A stretch of DNA of 64,000 nt from Streptomyces ureilyticus (lineage in GTDB: Bacteria > Actinomycetota > Actinomycetes > Streptomycetales > Streptomycetaceae). Shown piece after piece: positions 37,101-45,944 of the stretch. Positions within the stretch are counted from its first letter, which is position 1. Each line of letters starts with the position of its first letter. The notes below the pieces were generated by a model. That model did no database searches and was not told the origin of the DNA. It worked only from the letters and a program-made list of their open reading frames with translations. The stretch covers positions 1 through 64,000 of the forward strand of contig NZ_JAAKZX010000016.1 of assembly GCF_011045025.1 (NCBI RefSeq). The letters are read 5' to 3'. Both the position numbers and the translations under genes were made by a program.

Positions 37101-37679
37101 CAGCAGCCGCCATTGACGATCCATCCGGGACTGCGTGGCCCAGCCGATGAGCACCATGAAGACGGGGATGAGGGGCAGCGTGCCGACGATGATCGCCGCC
37201 GACACCCAGTCCTCCGTGACGATCCGCGCCAGCACCGCCACTGGCACAACCACCGCGAGCCCCAACTGCGGGAGATAGCGCGAGAAGTAGTCGTCGAGCG
37301 CATCGACTCCGCGGGTGGCGAGCGCGACCAGCGACCCCGTCCGCTGCCCGCTGAGCCAACCAGGCCCCAGCGCGCCCGCACGCTCCAGCAGCCGTCCTCG
37401 CAGCTCCGACTTGACCGCTGCACCGGCCCGGTGCGCGGCGAGTTCCGTGAGCCAGGAGACGAGCGCCCGACCACCTGCGACCGCCACCAACAGCAGGAGA
37501 GGCGTACGGAGTTCGGCGACCCCAAACCCGTACTGAAAGGCGCCGACCACCATCTCGGCGATGAGCATGGCCTGGGCAATGACCAACGCTGCCCCGGCAG
37601 CGCCCAGCACTACGACCGCTACCAGGAAGAGGCGAGTGGCGCGGGCGTACCGGAGCAGTCGCGGGTCGATCGGTTTCAC
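34182..37679 (-). CDS. cydCD: Fused CydD-CydC thiol/heme ABC exporter
   Basis: 1,165 residues, two complete half-transporters in one chain: CydD-like (about 1-545, Walker A GPSGAGKST, signature LSAGQRQR, Walker B VLLLDEPTASLD) and CydC-like (about 590-1160, Walker A GTSGSGKTT, signature LSGGQRQR, Walker B VLVLDEPAEHLD). CydDC exports glutathione or cysteine in E. coli and is needed to assemble cytochrome bd. It follows cydAB at about 110 bases in the same direction. I use GTG 37679 (VKPIDPRLLRY), the conserved start; a GTG at 37688 is also possible. Both are inside a parS site. Confidence 0.93.
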   Translation of the reverse strand: MKPIDPRLLRYARATRLFLVAVVVLGAAGAALVIAQAMLIAEMVVGAFQYGFGVAELRTPLLLLVAVAGGRALVSWLTELAAHRAGAAVKSELRGRLLERAGALGPGWLSGQRTGSLVALATRGVDALDDYFSRYLPQLGLAVVVPVAVLARIVTEDWVSAAIIVGTLPLIPVFMVLIGWATQSRMDRQWRLLSRLSGHFLDVVAGLPTLKVFGRAKAQAESIRRITGDYRRATMRTLRIAFISSFALELLATISVALVAVTIGMRLVHGEMDLYVGLVILVLAPEAYLPMRQVGAQYHAAAEGLAAAEEIFSVLETPVPDSGTAIVPASGGIRFDEVTVRYSERSSDAVSDVSFTVETGETVAVVGPSGAGKSTLLNALLGFVKPTSGRVRVGGVDLAEADMAKWRSQVAWVPQRPHLYAGSIAENVRLARPDADDAEVARALGDAGALEFVDALPDGIRTVLGEDGAGLSAGQRQRLALARAFLADRPVLLLDEPTASLDGETEAEIVEAVRRLAVARTVLLVVHRPALLGVADRVVRLESAVPDAGAGSTHAGGTEARRTGAVAVSTADQDEPPLTTEERGGVLARVRAMAGPRRGRLALALVLGSLALGSAVGLMATSGWLISRASQQPPVLYLMVAVTATRAFGIGRAVFRYAERLVSHDAVLRMLADTRVAVYRRLERLAPAGLRTARRGDLLSRLVADVDALQDYWLRWLLPASAAVVVSAASVGFTAWLLPEAGAALALGLLAAGAGVPLVTGAVARRAERRLAPARGVLATRVADLLTGTAELTVAGALPARTAEVRRADAALTRIASRTATATALGDGLIALVSGLTVAVTALVGAQAVADGRLSGVLMAVVVLTPLAAFEAVLGLPLAVQYRQRVHKSAERVYEVLDAPDPVREPEMPREAPASPFPLVLQGLSARHHGQDRDALAGLDLTLARGQRIAVVGTSGSGKTTLAQVLLRFLDAGAGTYTLGGVDAYDLGGDDVRRLVGLCAQDAHLFDSSVRENLLLARKDATEEDVRDALGRARLLDWADGLPEGLDTLIGEHGARLSGGQRQRLALARALLADFPVLVLDEPAEHLDLPTADALTADLLAATEGRTTLLITHRLAGLEAVDEVIVLADGRVVQRGTYGELTAVDGPLREMRCREEASELLAAVR

Positions 37680-37759
37680 GTGAAACACACCCTCGGGTCA
37701 AGCAGGTGTGTTTCACGTGAAACACACCTTCTCCTCAACGGGCACGTTTCACGTGAAAC
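37673..37759. other. Cluster of three perfect parS sites
   Basis: GTTTCACGTGAAAC at 37673-37686, 37710-37723 and 37746-37759, with start-to-start distances of 37 and 36 bp. The first covers the cydCD start codon; the other two fill the cydB-cydCD gap. ParB should load here for chromosome segregation. Confidence 0.92.
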
Positions 37760-37788
37760 GTGCCCCGGAATTCAGCTGGCGAGCGAAC

Positions 37789-38793
<1,005 letters not shown>

Positions 38794-38813
38794 GGCTCTG
38801 CAGCTCCCCGGGC

Positions 38814-40322
38814 CTAGTAGGAGAAGGCCATCGGCTTGTCGGCGTCACGGGAGTCGCCGCCGATCTTGGTGGGCGGATTGAGGTCGGCCTCGGTGAGTTC
38901 GGGCGGTCCGGCCTTGATGTACTTCGCGAGCAGCTTCACCTCGATGACGGCGAGGATCGCGTAGAGAGTCGTGAAGACGATCATCGAGGTGAGGACCTCA
39001 CCCTGCGACACACCGGGGGAGACCGCGTCGCGGGTCTGCAGCACGCCGTACACGACCCACGGCTGGCGGCCCATCTCGGTGAAGATCCAGCCCCAGGAGT
39101 TGGCGATCAGCGGGAACCCCAGGGTCAGGAACGCGATGCGCCAGTACCACTTGGTGAGCGTCGGGCCGAGTGCCTTCCTGGGCAACAGCACCAGATACGG
39201 CACCTCGTCGTCCCCCACGCGCAGGTGCTGCGGCAGCAAGAACTTCTTCCGTGTCAGCCAGAGCCCGACCAGACCGATGGTCAAGGACGTCATGCCGAAG
39301 CCGATCATCCAGCGGAAGCCCCAGTACGCGACCGGGATGTTGGGCCGGTAGTCGCCTGGGCCGTACCGCTCCTGTTCGGCCTTGTTGACGTCGTTGATGC
39401 CGGGGACGTACGAACTGAAGTCGTCCTTGGCGAGGAAGGAGAGCAGCCCTGGAATCTCGATGGCCACCTTGTTGTGGCCCTTGTCGACGTCCCCGTAGGC
39501 GAACACCGAGAAGGGCGCGGGCGCCTCGCCGTCCCACAGTGCCTCGGCCGCCGCCATCTTCATCGGCTGCTGCTCGTACATGATCTTGCCGAGGACATCT
39601 CCGCTGATCGCGGTGAACATGCCCCCGATGACCACGGTGACCAGGCCGAGCCGCAGCGAGGTCTTCATCACGAGGATGTGCTTCTTGCGGGCCAGATGGA
39701 AGGCCGCGATGCCGACCATGAAGGCGCCACCTGTGAGGAAGGCCGCGGAGAGGGTGTGGAAGGCCTGGGCGAGCGCGGTGTTCTGGGTCAGGACCAGCCA
39801 GAAGTCGGTGAGTTCGGCACGGCCCCGCTGCTCGTTGATCCGGTAGCCGACGGGGTGCTGCATCCAGGAGTTGGCGGCGAGGATGAAGTACGCCGACAGG
39901 ATTGTGCCGATCGAGACCATCCACATGCACGCGAGGTGGATCTTCTTCGGCAGCTTGTCCCAGCCGAAGATCCACAGACCGATGAACGTGGACTCGAAGA
40001 AGAACGCGATCAGCGCCTCGAAGGCGAGCGGAGCACCGAAGACGTCACCGACGAAGCGCGAGTAGTCGGACCAGTTCATGCCGAACTGGAACTCCTGCAC
40101 GATGCCTGTCACGACACCCATCGCGATGTTGATCAGGAAGAGCTTCCCCCAGAACTTCGTCGCCCTGAGGTACTTCTCGTTCCCCGTACGCACCCAGGCG
40201 GTCTCCAGGCCGGCGGTGAGCGCGGCGAGCGAGATGGTCAGGGGGACGAAGAGGAAGTGGTAGACGGTGGTGATGCCGAACTGCCATCGCGCCAGGGTCT
40301 CCGGCGCCAAAGCCAGGTCCAC
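38814..40322 (-). CDS. cydA: Cytochrome bd oxidase subunit I
   Basis: 502 residues with nine helices. The heme b595 His lies in VYHFLFVPLTI near residue 21, the heme b558 His in the HTLSAAF helix, and the GRQPWVVYGVLQTRDAVSP motif near residue 405. The Q loop is of the short type. It carries the hemes and quinol site of the high-affinity terminal oxidase. A Rex operator lies 85 bases upstream, so induction by a high NADH/NAD ratio under low oxygen is expected. Confidence 0.96.
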   Translation of the reverse strand: MDLALAPETLARWQFGITTVYHFLFVPLTISLAALTAGLETAWVRTGNEKYLRATKFWGKLFLINIAMGVVTGIVQEFQFGMNWSDYSRFVGDVFGAPLAFEALIAFFFESTFIGLWIFGWDKLPKKIHLACMWMVSIGTILSAYFILAANSWMQHPVGYRINEQRGRAELTDFWLVLTQNTALAQAFHTLSAAFLTGGAFMVGIAAFHLARKKHILVMKTSLRLGLVTVVIGGMFTAISGDVLGKIMYEQQPMKMAAAEALWDGEAPAPFSVFAYGDVDKGHNKVAIEIPGLLSFLAKDDFSSYVPGINDVNKAEQERYGPGDYRPNIPVAYWGFRWMIGFGMTSLTIGLVGLWLTRKKFLLPQHLRVGDDEVPYLVLLPRKALGPTLTKWYWRIAFLTLGFPLIANSWGWIFTEMGRQPWVVYGVLQTRDAVSPGVSQGEVLTSMIVFTTLYAILAVIEVKLLAKYIKAGPPELTEADLNPPTKIGGDSRDADKPMAFSY

Positions 40323-40406
40323 GTCGTCATTCTCCTTACGTCGCCGTGGTCACAGCGGCAGTTTGACCCGCTTGTTCGCAGACATCACGGGATCAACCGG
40401 GCAAGC

Positions 40407-40424
40407 TTGTGAACGCGTTCACAT
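40407..40424 (-). promoter_or_regulatory. Rex redox-sensor operator (ROP) upstream of cydABCD
   Basis: TTGTGAACGCGTTCACAT matches the Rex operator TTGTGAANNNNTTCACAA at all but the last position, and contains the exact TGTGAACGCGTTCACA published for S. coelicolor cydA (recalled). A further half-site TTCACAA ends at 40430. The rest of 40323-40600 is the cydA leader and the end of hisC, with no other gene. Confidence 0.88.
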
Positions 40425-40600
40425 TCACAAGCAATTATGACGCATGGCTGTTCGGAGCATGAGGGGTGGGGGGTCCCTAAGTTCGGACCATTCGGGTCCC
40501 TGGCACGAAGACGCAGGTCAGAGCCTAGCGACACGAATACGGGTGCAGCAGACCACCGGCAGAGCCCCGTCCACGACGGAACCCTGCCGGCCGCCGGAGG

Positions 40601-41689
40601 CTAGAGCTCCTTGCGGAACCCCTCCGTCGTCTTCAGGAAGATGTCGTTCGCCTCGGTCTCACCGATCGTCACGCGCACGCCCTCCCCCGGGAACGGCCGC
40701 ACGACGACCCCGGCCTGCTCACAGGCCGCCGCGAAGTCGACCGTACGCTCGCCGAGCCGCAGCCAGACGAAGTTCGCCTGCGTCTCGGGCACCGTCCAGC
40801 CCTGCCCCCGCAAGGCCTCGACTACGCGCGTGCGCTCGCACACCAGCGAGCCCACCCGGCCGAGGAGCTCGTCCTCGGCACGCAGCGAGGCGACCGCCGC
40901 GTCCTGCGCGAGCTGGCTCACACCGAAGGGCACGGCGGTCTTGCGCAGTGCCGCCGCCACCGGCTCATGGGCGATCGCGAAGCCGACGCGCAGCCCGGCG
41001 AGTCCATACGCCTTGGAGAACGTACGCAGCACGCACACGTTCGGTCGCTGGCGGTAGATCTCGACGCCGTCCGGCACCTGGGGATCGCGGATGAACTCCC
41101 GGTACGCCTCGTCGAGAACCACCAGCACATCGCGCGGCACCCGGTCGAGGAAGCGCTCCAGCTCGGCCCGGCGCACCACGGTGCCGGTGGGGTTGTTGGG
41201 GTTGCAGACGAAGATCAGCCGCGTCCGCTCGGTGACCGCGTCCGCCATCGCGTCGAGGTCGTGCACGTCCCCCGGCGTCAGCGGCACCTGCACCGGCGTC
41301 GCCCCGCTGATCTGCGTGATGATCGGGTACGCCTCGAAGGACCGCCAGGCGTATATGACCTCGTCACCGGGACCGCTCGTGGCCTGCAGCAGCTGCTGGG
41401 CGACGCCGACGGAGCCCGTGCCGGTGGACAGATGCGTGAGCGGCACCGCGAACCGGTCCGCCAGTTCACTCATCAGCCCCGTGCACGCCATGTCCGGGTA
41501 CCGGTTGAAGGATCCCGCCGCCGCGGCCACTGTCTCCATCACCCCGGGCAGCGGCGGATACGGGTTCTCGTTGGAGGACAGCTTGTACGCCACCCGACCG
41601 CCGGCCGCAGCGCCCGCGGCGGGCTTCCCAGGCTTGTACGTGGGGATACCCTCCAGCTCGGCACGCAGCTTGGGGCTCGTCTCGCTCAC
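40601..41689 (-). CDS. hisC: Histidinol-phosphate aminotransferase
   Basis: 362 residues, fold-type I PLP enzyme. The substrate/PLP region is [13 protein letters not shown], with [15 protein letters not shown] and the Schiff-base lysine in [15 protein letters not shown]. It catalyses imidazole-acetol phosphate to histidinol phosphate. No other his genes are near, so this may be a second, aromatic-aminotransferase-like copy; the sequence alone does not decide. The start is GTG 41689 because AGGAGG lies seven bases upstream; a longer frame to 41713 crosses that site. Confidence 0.9.
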   Translation of the reverse strand: MSETSPKLRAELEGIPTYKPGKPAAGAAAGGRVAYKLSSNENPYPPLPGVMETVAAAAGSFNRYPDMACTGLMSELADRFAVPLTHLSTGTGSVGVAQQLLQATSGPGDEVIYAWRSFEAYPIITQISGATPVQVPLTPGDVHDLDAMADAVTERTRLIFVCNPNNPTGTVVRRAELERFLDRVPRDVLVVLDEAYREFIRDPQVPDGVEIYRQRPNVCVLRTFSKAYGLAGLRVGFAIAHEPVAAALRKTAVPFGVSQLAQDAAVASLRAEDELLGRVGSLVCERTRVVEALRGQGWTVPETQANFVWLRLGERTVDFAAACEQAGVVVRPFPGEGVRVTIGETEANDIFLKTTEGFRKEL

Positions 41690-42083
41690 CGCAGTCCTCC
41701 TCGTGACCACCACCGGCTTCCAATACTGCTCACCTTAAGAGGATTCGGCGCCGCTGCGTATGGCTCGGGACCGACCACGTAGGCGGTCCTCGGGCATCGG
41801 CCCACGGAGGCGTACGAAGTGGGGGGCGCGCCGCTGTCCGGTTCAAGCGCCGGTGGCTCACGCCGTGGCGCGCATCCCCCATGCAGGTGAGTTGAGACCT
41901 CTTCGAAACATCACCCCTTCGGCAGGCTCATGCGTCCCGACAAGTGACGTACTGTCATTGAATCGCTCAACTACCTTCCTTTCCAAGCCAATTGAGTGCT
42001 GTCGACCTTGCAGAAACGTGCCTGTCAACGAGTGAATATGCGCCCGCACTACCCCACCGCATGAGCCCTACTATCGGCTCGCC
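41690..42083. other. Gene-free interval between hisC and the LacI regulator
   Basis: About 390 bases between two divergent genes. It must contain both promoters. I found no palindrome with a central CG that would be an obvious LacI autoregulatory operator. Short frames on both strands have poor codon bias. Confidence 0.5.
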
Positions 42084-43196
42084 ATGACAGCAGCAGGGAA
42101 GCACCAGGTGAGCCGGGCGGAGACCTCCCGTCGAAGCAGTCGGCCGGGCCGGGCGGGCATCAGAGACGTGGCCGCCGCCGCGGGGGTCTCCATCACGACC
42201 GTGTCCGACGCACTCAACGGCAAGGGCCGGCTCCCGGACGCCACCCGACGCCATGTCCGCGAGGTCGCCGACCGGCTGGGCTATCGCCCTTCCGCCGCGG
42301 CCCGCACGCTCCGTACCGGAAAGTCGGGCCTCATCGGCCTGACCGTCACGACCTACGGGGATGAACCTTTCACCTTCACGGAGTTCGCGTACTTCGCGGA
42401 GATGGCCAGAGCCGCCACCTCGGCCGCGCTCGCCCGGGGCTACGCCCTGGTCATCCTCCCCGCCACCTCGCGGCACGACGTGTGGTCGAACGTGGCCCTG
42501 GACGGAACCGTCGTCATCGACCCCTCCGACCAGGACCCTGTCGTCAGCGAACTCGTCCGGCAGGGTTTACCGGTGGTCTCCGACGGCCGCCCCGCCGGCT
42601 CGCTGCCGGTGACCGCCTGGGTGGACAATGACCACGAAGCCGCGGTCCTGGGCATCCTCGACCACCTGGCCGACGCGGGAGCCCGCCGGATCGGCCTGCT
42701 CACCGGGACCTCGACCGACACGTACACACATCTGTCGACGACCGCGTACCTGCGCTGGTGCGAGCGCGTCGGCCAGGAGCCGGTGTACGAGGCCTACCCC
42801 GCGCACGATCCCTGCGCGGGATCCGCCGCCGCCGACCGGCTGCTCGCCCGGCCCGACCGGCCCGACGCCGTGTACGGACTGTTCGACCCGAACGGCACCG
42901 ACCTCCTCGCGGCCGCCCGCCGCTACGGTCTGCGCGTACCGGAGGATCTGCTGCTCGTGTGCTGCAGTGAGTCCGCCGTGTACGCCAACACCGAGCCGCC
43001 CCTCACTACTCTTTCGCTCAAGCCGCGTCACATCGGCACAGCCGTGGTCCAGCTCCTCATCGACGCAATCGAGGGGGTCGAATCAGACCAACCGGTCGAG
43101 CAGGTGATACCCACGGAGTTGATCGTGCGGTCCTCCTCCGATCGACGGCCGACGCGTACGACCGTCAGCCCGCCCCGATCACCCGAGGAGAGGTGA
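42084..43196 (+). CDS. LacI family regulator with a TTA codon
   Basis: 370 residues. The LacI helix-turn-helix with hinge helix is near residues 28-85 (IRDVAAAAGVSITTVSDALNGKGRLPDATRRHVREVADRLGY is the region), followed by a periplasmic-binding-protein-like sensor domain. Leu162 is encoded by TTA (42567-42569), which in Streptomyces requires the bldA tRNA and usually delays translation to later development. No sugar gene is adjacent, so the target is unknown. Confidence 0.88.
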   Translation: MTAAGKHQVSRAETSRRSSRPGRAGIRDVAAAAGVSITTVSDALNGKGRLPDATRRHVREVADRLGYRPSAAARTLRTGKSGLIGLTVTTYGDEPFTFTEFAYFAEMARAATSAALARGYALVILPATSRHDVWSNVALDGTVVIDPSDQDPVVSELVRQGLPVVSDGRPAGSLPVTAWVDNDHEAAVLGILDHLADAGARRIGLLTGTSTDTYTHLSTTAYLRWCERVGQEPVYEAYPAHDPCAGSAAADRLLARPDRPDAVYGLFDPNGTDLLAAARRYGLRVPEDLLLVCCSESAVYANTEPPLTTLSLKPRHIGTAVVQLLIDAIEGVESDQPVEQVIPTELIVRSSSDRRPTRTTVSPPRSPEER

Positions 43197-43399
43197 CCTC
43201 AGGCGGTGACATCCGGTGAGAAGGCCCCTCCCAATTCGGGAGAAAACCACGGTGAACTGCGGTCCTGCCCCGATTCACCACCCCTGGGTCATCACATGGC
43301 GCGATCCGCATTCCTATGATGGGCGCACGACACCGCGGGCCGCTGCGACCAGGCAGTCCAATGCGGTGCAGATGCGGCGCGATGGTGGTGGAGGGGTCG

Positions 43400-44524
43400 A
43401 TGACTCAGGGGGCCGGTCAGGGACCCGAGGTGCGGACGCCGACGGTGCGCGACTTCCGCGCGCCTACGGACGTCCACGAAGCCGATCCGTATGCGCAGCC
43501 CTACGGCCCGTACGGCCAGCCCGGACCCCATTGGCAACAATCGCCTCATGCGCAGCAGATGCCTCCCGGCGAAGGCACCAGACCGGGTGAGGACGACGAG
43601 GGCTACACGCCGACGCAGCGCGATCTGCCCGTCATCAACCGCGGTGACACCCTTCAGGTGCCGGTCAGCCCCGAAGCCGCGACCGTCCCGCAGTCCACCG
43701 CCGGGCCCGGCCCGCTGTATGTCGTCGGCGACGTGCACGGCTACCTCGACGAACTCGTCGCCGCGCTGCGCGAGAAGGGCCTCATCGACATCGACGGCCG
43801 CTGGTCGGCGGGCACCGCACGGCTGTGGTTCCTCGGGGACTTCACCGACCGAGGGCCCGACGGCATCGGCGTCATCGACCTCGTGATGCGGCTGTCCGCC
43901 GAGGCCGCCGCGGCCGGCGGCTACTGCAAGGCGCTGATGGGCAATCACGAGCTGCTGCTGCTCGGCGCCAAGCGATTCGGCGACACCCCCGTCAACTCCG
44001 GTGCCGGTACGGCTACTTTCCAGGCCGCCTGGCTGCTCAACGGCGGCCAGAAGACCGATATGGAACGCCTCGAAGATCACCATCTGCAGTGGATGGCCCG
44101 CCTCGACGCGATGGAGCTGGCGGACGGGCACCTGTTGGTGCACTCCGACACCACCGCCTATCTCGACTACGGCGACTCCATCGAGGCGGTCAACGACACC
44201 GTCCGCGAAGCCCTCACGCGCAACGACGCGGATGAATGCTGGGACCTCTTCCGCAAGTTCACCAAGCGCTTCGCCTTCCGCGACGACGGGGGCGCGCAGG
44301 CCGTGCGCGAACTCCTCGACATGTACGGCGGCTCCCGGATCGTTCATGGTCACAGTCCCATTCCGTACCTTCTCGGCGAGGTCGGCTCAGAGGAAGACGA
44401 CGATTCCGCGGGCCCGGTGGTCGAAGGACCGCATGTGTACGCGGACGGGCTGGCCATCGCGATGGACGGCGGCGTGACCATGGCCGGAAAGCTATTGGTC
44501 CAGCAACTGCCCCTGGATAGCTGA
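43400..44524 (+). CDS. PPP-family metallophosphatase (Ser/Thr phosphatase-like)
   Basis: 374 residues. The first 105 are a low-complexity Pro/Gln/Tyr-rich tail (AQPYGPYGQPGPHWQQ). The catalytic domain has all PPP motifs: GDVHGY, GDFTDRGP, GNHE, and the metal His in VHSDT and VHGHSPIPY. It should dephosphorylate phosphoproteins or nucleotides such as Ap4A; bacterial members do both. ATG 43400 has GGAGGGG upstream, which overrules the ATG at 43316. Confidence 0.87.
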   Translation: MTQGAGQGPEVRTPTVRDFRAPTDVHEADPYAQPYGPYGQPGPHWQQSPHAQQMPPGEGTRPGEDDEGYTPTQRDLPVINRGDTLQVPVSPEAATVPQSTAGPGPLYVVGDVHGYLDELVAALREKGLIDIDGRWSAGTARLWFLGDFTDRGPDGIGVIDLVMRLSAEAAAAGGYCKALMGNHELLLLGAKRFGDTPVNSGAGTATFQAAWLLNGGQKTDMERLEDHHLQWMARLDAMELADGHLLVHSDTTAYLDYGDSIEAVNDTVREALTRNDADECWDLFRKFTKRFAFRDDGGAQAVRELLDMYGGSRIVHGHSPIPYLLGEVGSEEDDDSAGPVVEGPHVYADGLAIAMDGGVTMAGKLLVQQLPLDS

Positions 44525-44713
44525 CCCTTTTCCGGGCAGGCGTTCTTCCACCTGGGACAGGGCCTACCGAGGGGCAATTTCTGGAAACCCCCTGTCACCT
44601 CGTGCCGTCCCGGCTCTACCATCAGCTTATCCGTAGCAGGCTCCCCTCCGTTTCTGCCCGACGGCTCGTCAGCATGCCGAGCCCCAAGCCCTACGGAGCA
44701 TCGGGGGATGCAC

Positions 44714-45568
44714 ATGAACAGCGTTCCGCAGCACCTGCTGAGCGAGGACCGCCAAGAGTACGAGCGGATCCTCGATGAGGCGCTGCGCTCCGCACCAAAC
44801 CGTCCAGAACTCGCCGCTGTCGGCCAGCGCCTCAACCCCGAACAACTGCGCACCATGGCGCTCGACGCCTCCGCTCTCATCACTGCGGCCGCGGCGACCG
44901 AATACCAGCACTACGTGAAGGTCCGTGAGGAACTGCGCCAGCCGGCGCCGCCCACCTCACGCGTCCACGAAGGATCCGGCTCCACGGACCCGGGCACGAG
45001 CGCGGTGGGGCTCGCCGCCACGGTGGGGGAGGCCGCCGGGGCGGGCGCCGTCGCCGTCGCCGCGGTACTCACTCCCGTCCTCGCCGGCACCGCCTCGGCG
45101 ATCTTCCTACTCGTCGGCTACCTCCTGAAGATGCTCAACCCCGAGCCGGCATTCGCCCAGACCCTCCTCACCACCGGGTGGGTCTTCGGCGCGGTGACCG
45201 CGGCCGCGATCCTGATCGCCGCGGTCGGTCTGCTGCTCACCGCACTCCGCAACGGAGAGAGTTCGCTGCAGGCCGACGCGCGAGGTGAACGCAGTGAGGA
45301 GCTGACCGGGGCCAGGGAAGCCTGGCACGAGGCCCTTCTGGAGCGCGGCATCATGCCGTTCCTCCGAGAGGCACTCGCCGACCCGGGCTCAGCTGCCCTC
45401 GGCCGTACGACACCGCCACGACCGACCAGCCGAATCCCCCATCTCGGCTACAACCGCCCGGGCTTCAGCAGCCCCGACGGCGGCCCAGCGGCAGGTCCCC
45501 GCCCCCGCTACTCGAGCCCGGACTTCTCAAGCCCGGACTTCGGGGGACCGGAGCATCAGCCGGAGTAG
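44714..45568 (+). CDS. Membrane protein of unknown function
   Basis: 284 residues. A soluble N-terminal part (about 1-90) is followed by two or three transmembrane helices (about 105-180: VAVAAVLTPVLAGTASAIFLLVGYLL and VFGAVTAAAILIAAVGLLL) and a Pro/Ser/Arg-rich tail. No known family is seen. GGGGG immediately abuts ATG 44708, so ATG 44714 is the better start. It converges on the stranded thiC end at the left border of the integrated element. Confidence 0.75.
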   Translation: MNSVPQHLLSEDRQEYERILDEALRSAPNRPELAAVGQRLNPEQLRTMALDASALITAAAATEYQHYVKVREELRQPAPPTSRVHEGSGSTDPGTSAVGLAATVGEAAGAGAVAVAAVLTPVLAGTASAIFLLVGYLLKMLNPEPAFAQTLLTTGWVFGAVTAAAILIAAVGLLLTALRNGESSLQADARGERSEELTGAREAWHEALLERGIMPFLREALADPGSAALGRTTPPRPTSRIPHLGYNRPGFSSPDGGPAAGPRPRYSSPDFSSPDFGGPEHQPE

Positions 45569-45739
45569 GGACGGCCGGGCGAGACCAGAGGCAGCCGAAC
45601 CGGGACCCCGAACGCCCGGCCGGCCGGACAAGCCGTACGGTCACTCCGGCCCACGACCACGAAGTCGAGGGCCGGAGCCCGGAGCCGTGCGCTGTCGCTG
45701 TGCCCGGAGCGGTGTGCTGCCGCCGTGCCCGGACCAGGT

Positions 45740-45871
45740 TCAGTCCGCGAGCGGCAGATACACCCGGTTTCCGCTGGCCGCGAACTCCTTCGACTTCTGC
45801 ACCATTCCTTCCTCGATCTCCGCCTGCGTACCACCGTGTTCGCGGCGGATGTCCTGGGAGATCTTCATCGA
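45740..45871 (-). pseudogene. thiC: Stranded native 3' end of thiC
   Basis: Read leftward this encodes the ThiC C-terminus from Met-Lys-Ile-Ser-Gln-Asp-Ile onward: 42 codons ending NRVYLPLAD and a TGA. It is the chromosomal end of thiC before insertion: the sequence I remember for typical Streptomyces ThiC has [12 protein letters not shown] here. It was cut off by integration and has no known promoter or start context, so it is a relic. It becomes functional again only if the element excises. Confidence 0.9.
45861..45871. other. attL core of the integrated element
   Basis: ATCTTCATCGA is identical to 59468-59478 in the same orientation. In thiC sense it reads TCGATGAAGAT, the codons Ser-Met-Lys-Ile. 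To its left is chromosomal thiC DNA and to its right element DNA. The crossover of a serine integrase should lie within these 11 bases. Confidence 0.85.
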
Positions 45872-45944
45872 ACTGAGTATTACTTAAAACCACACATGCG
45901 CTAGAGTCGTTCCACCAGCCCGTTCAGTGGACCGAGGGGGACCC

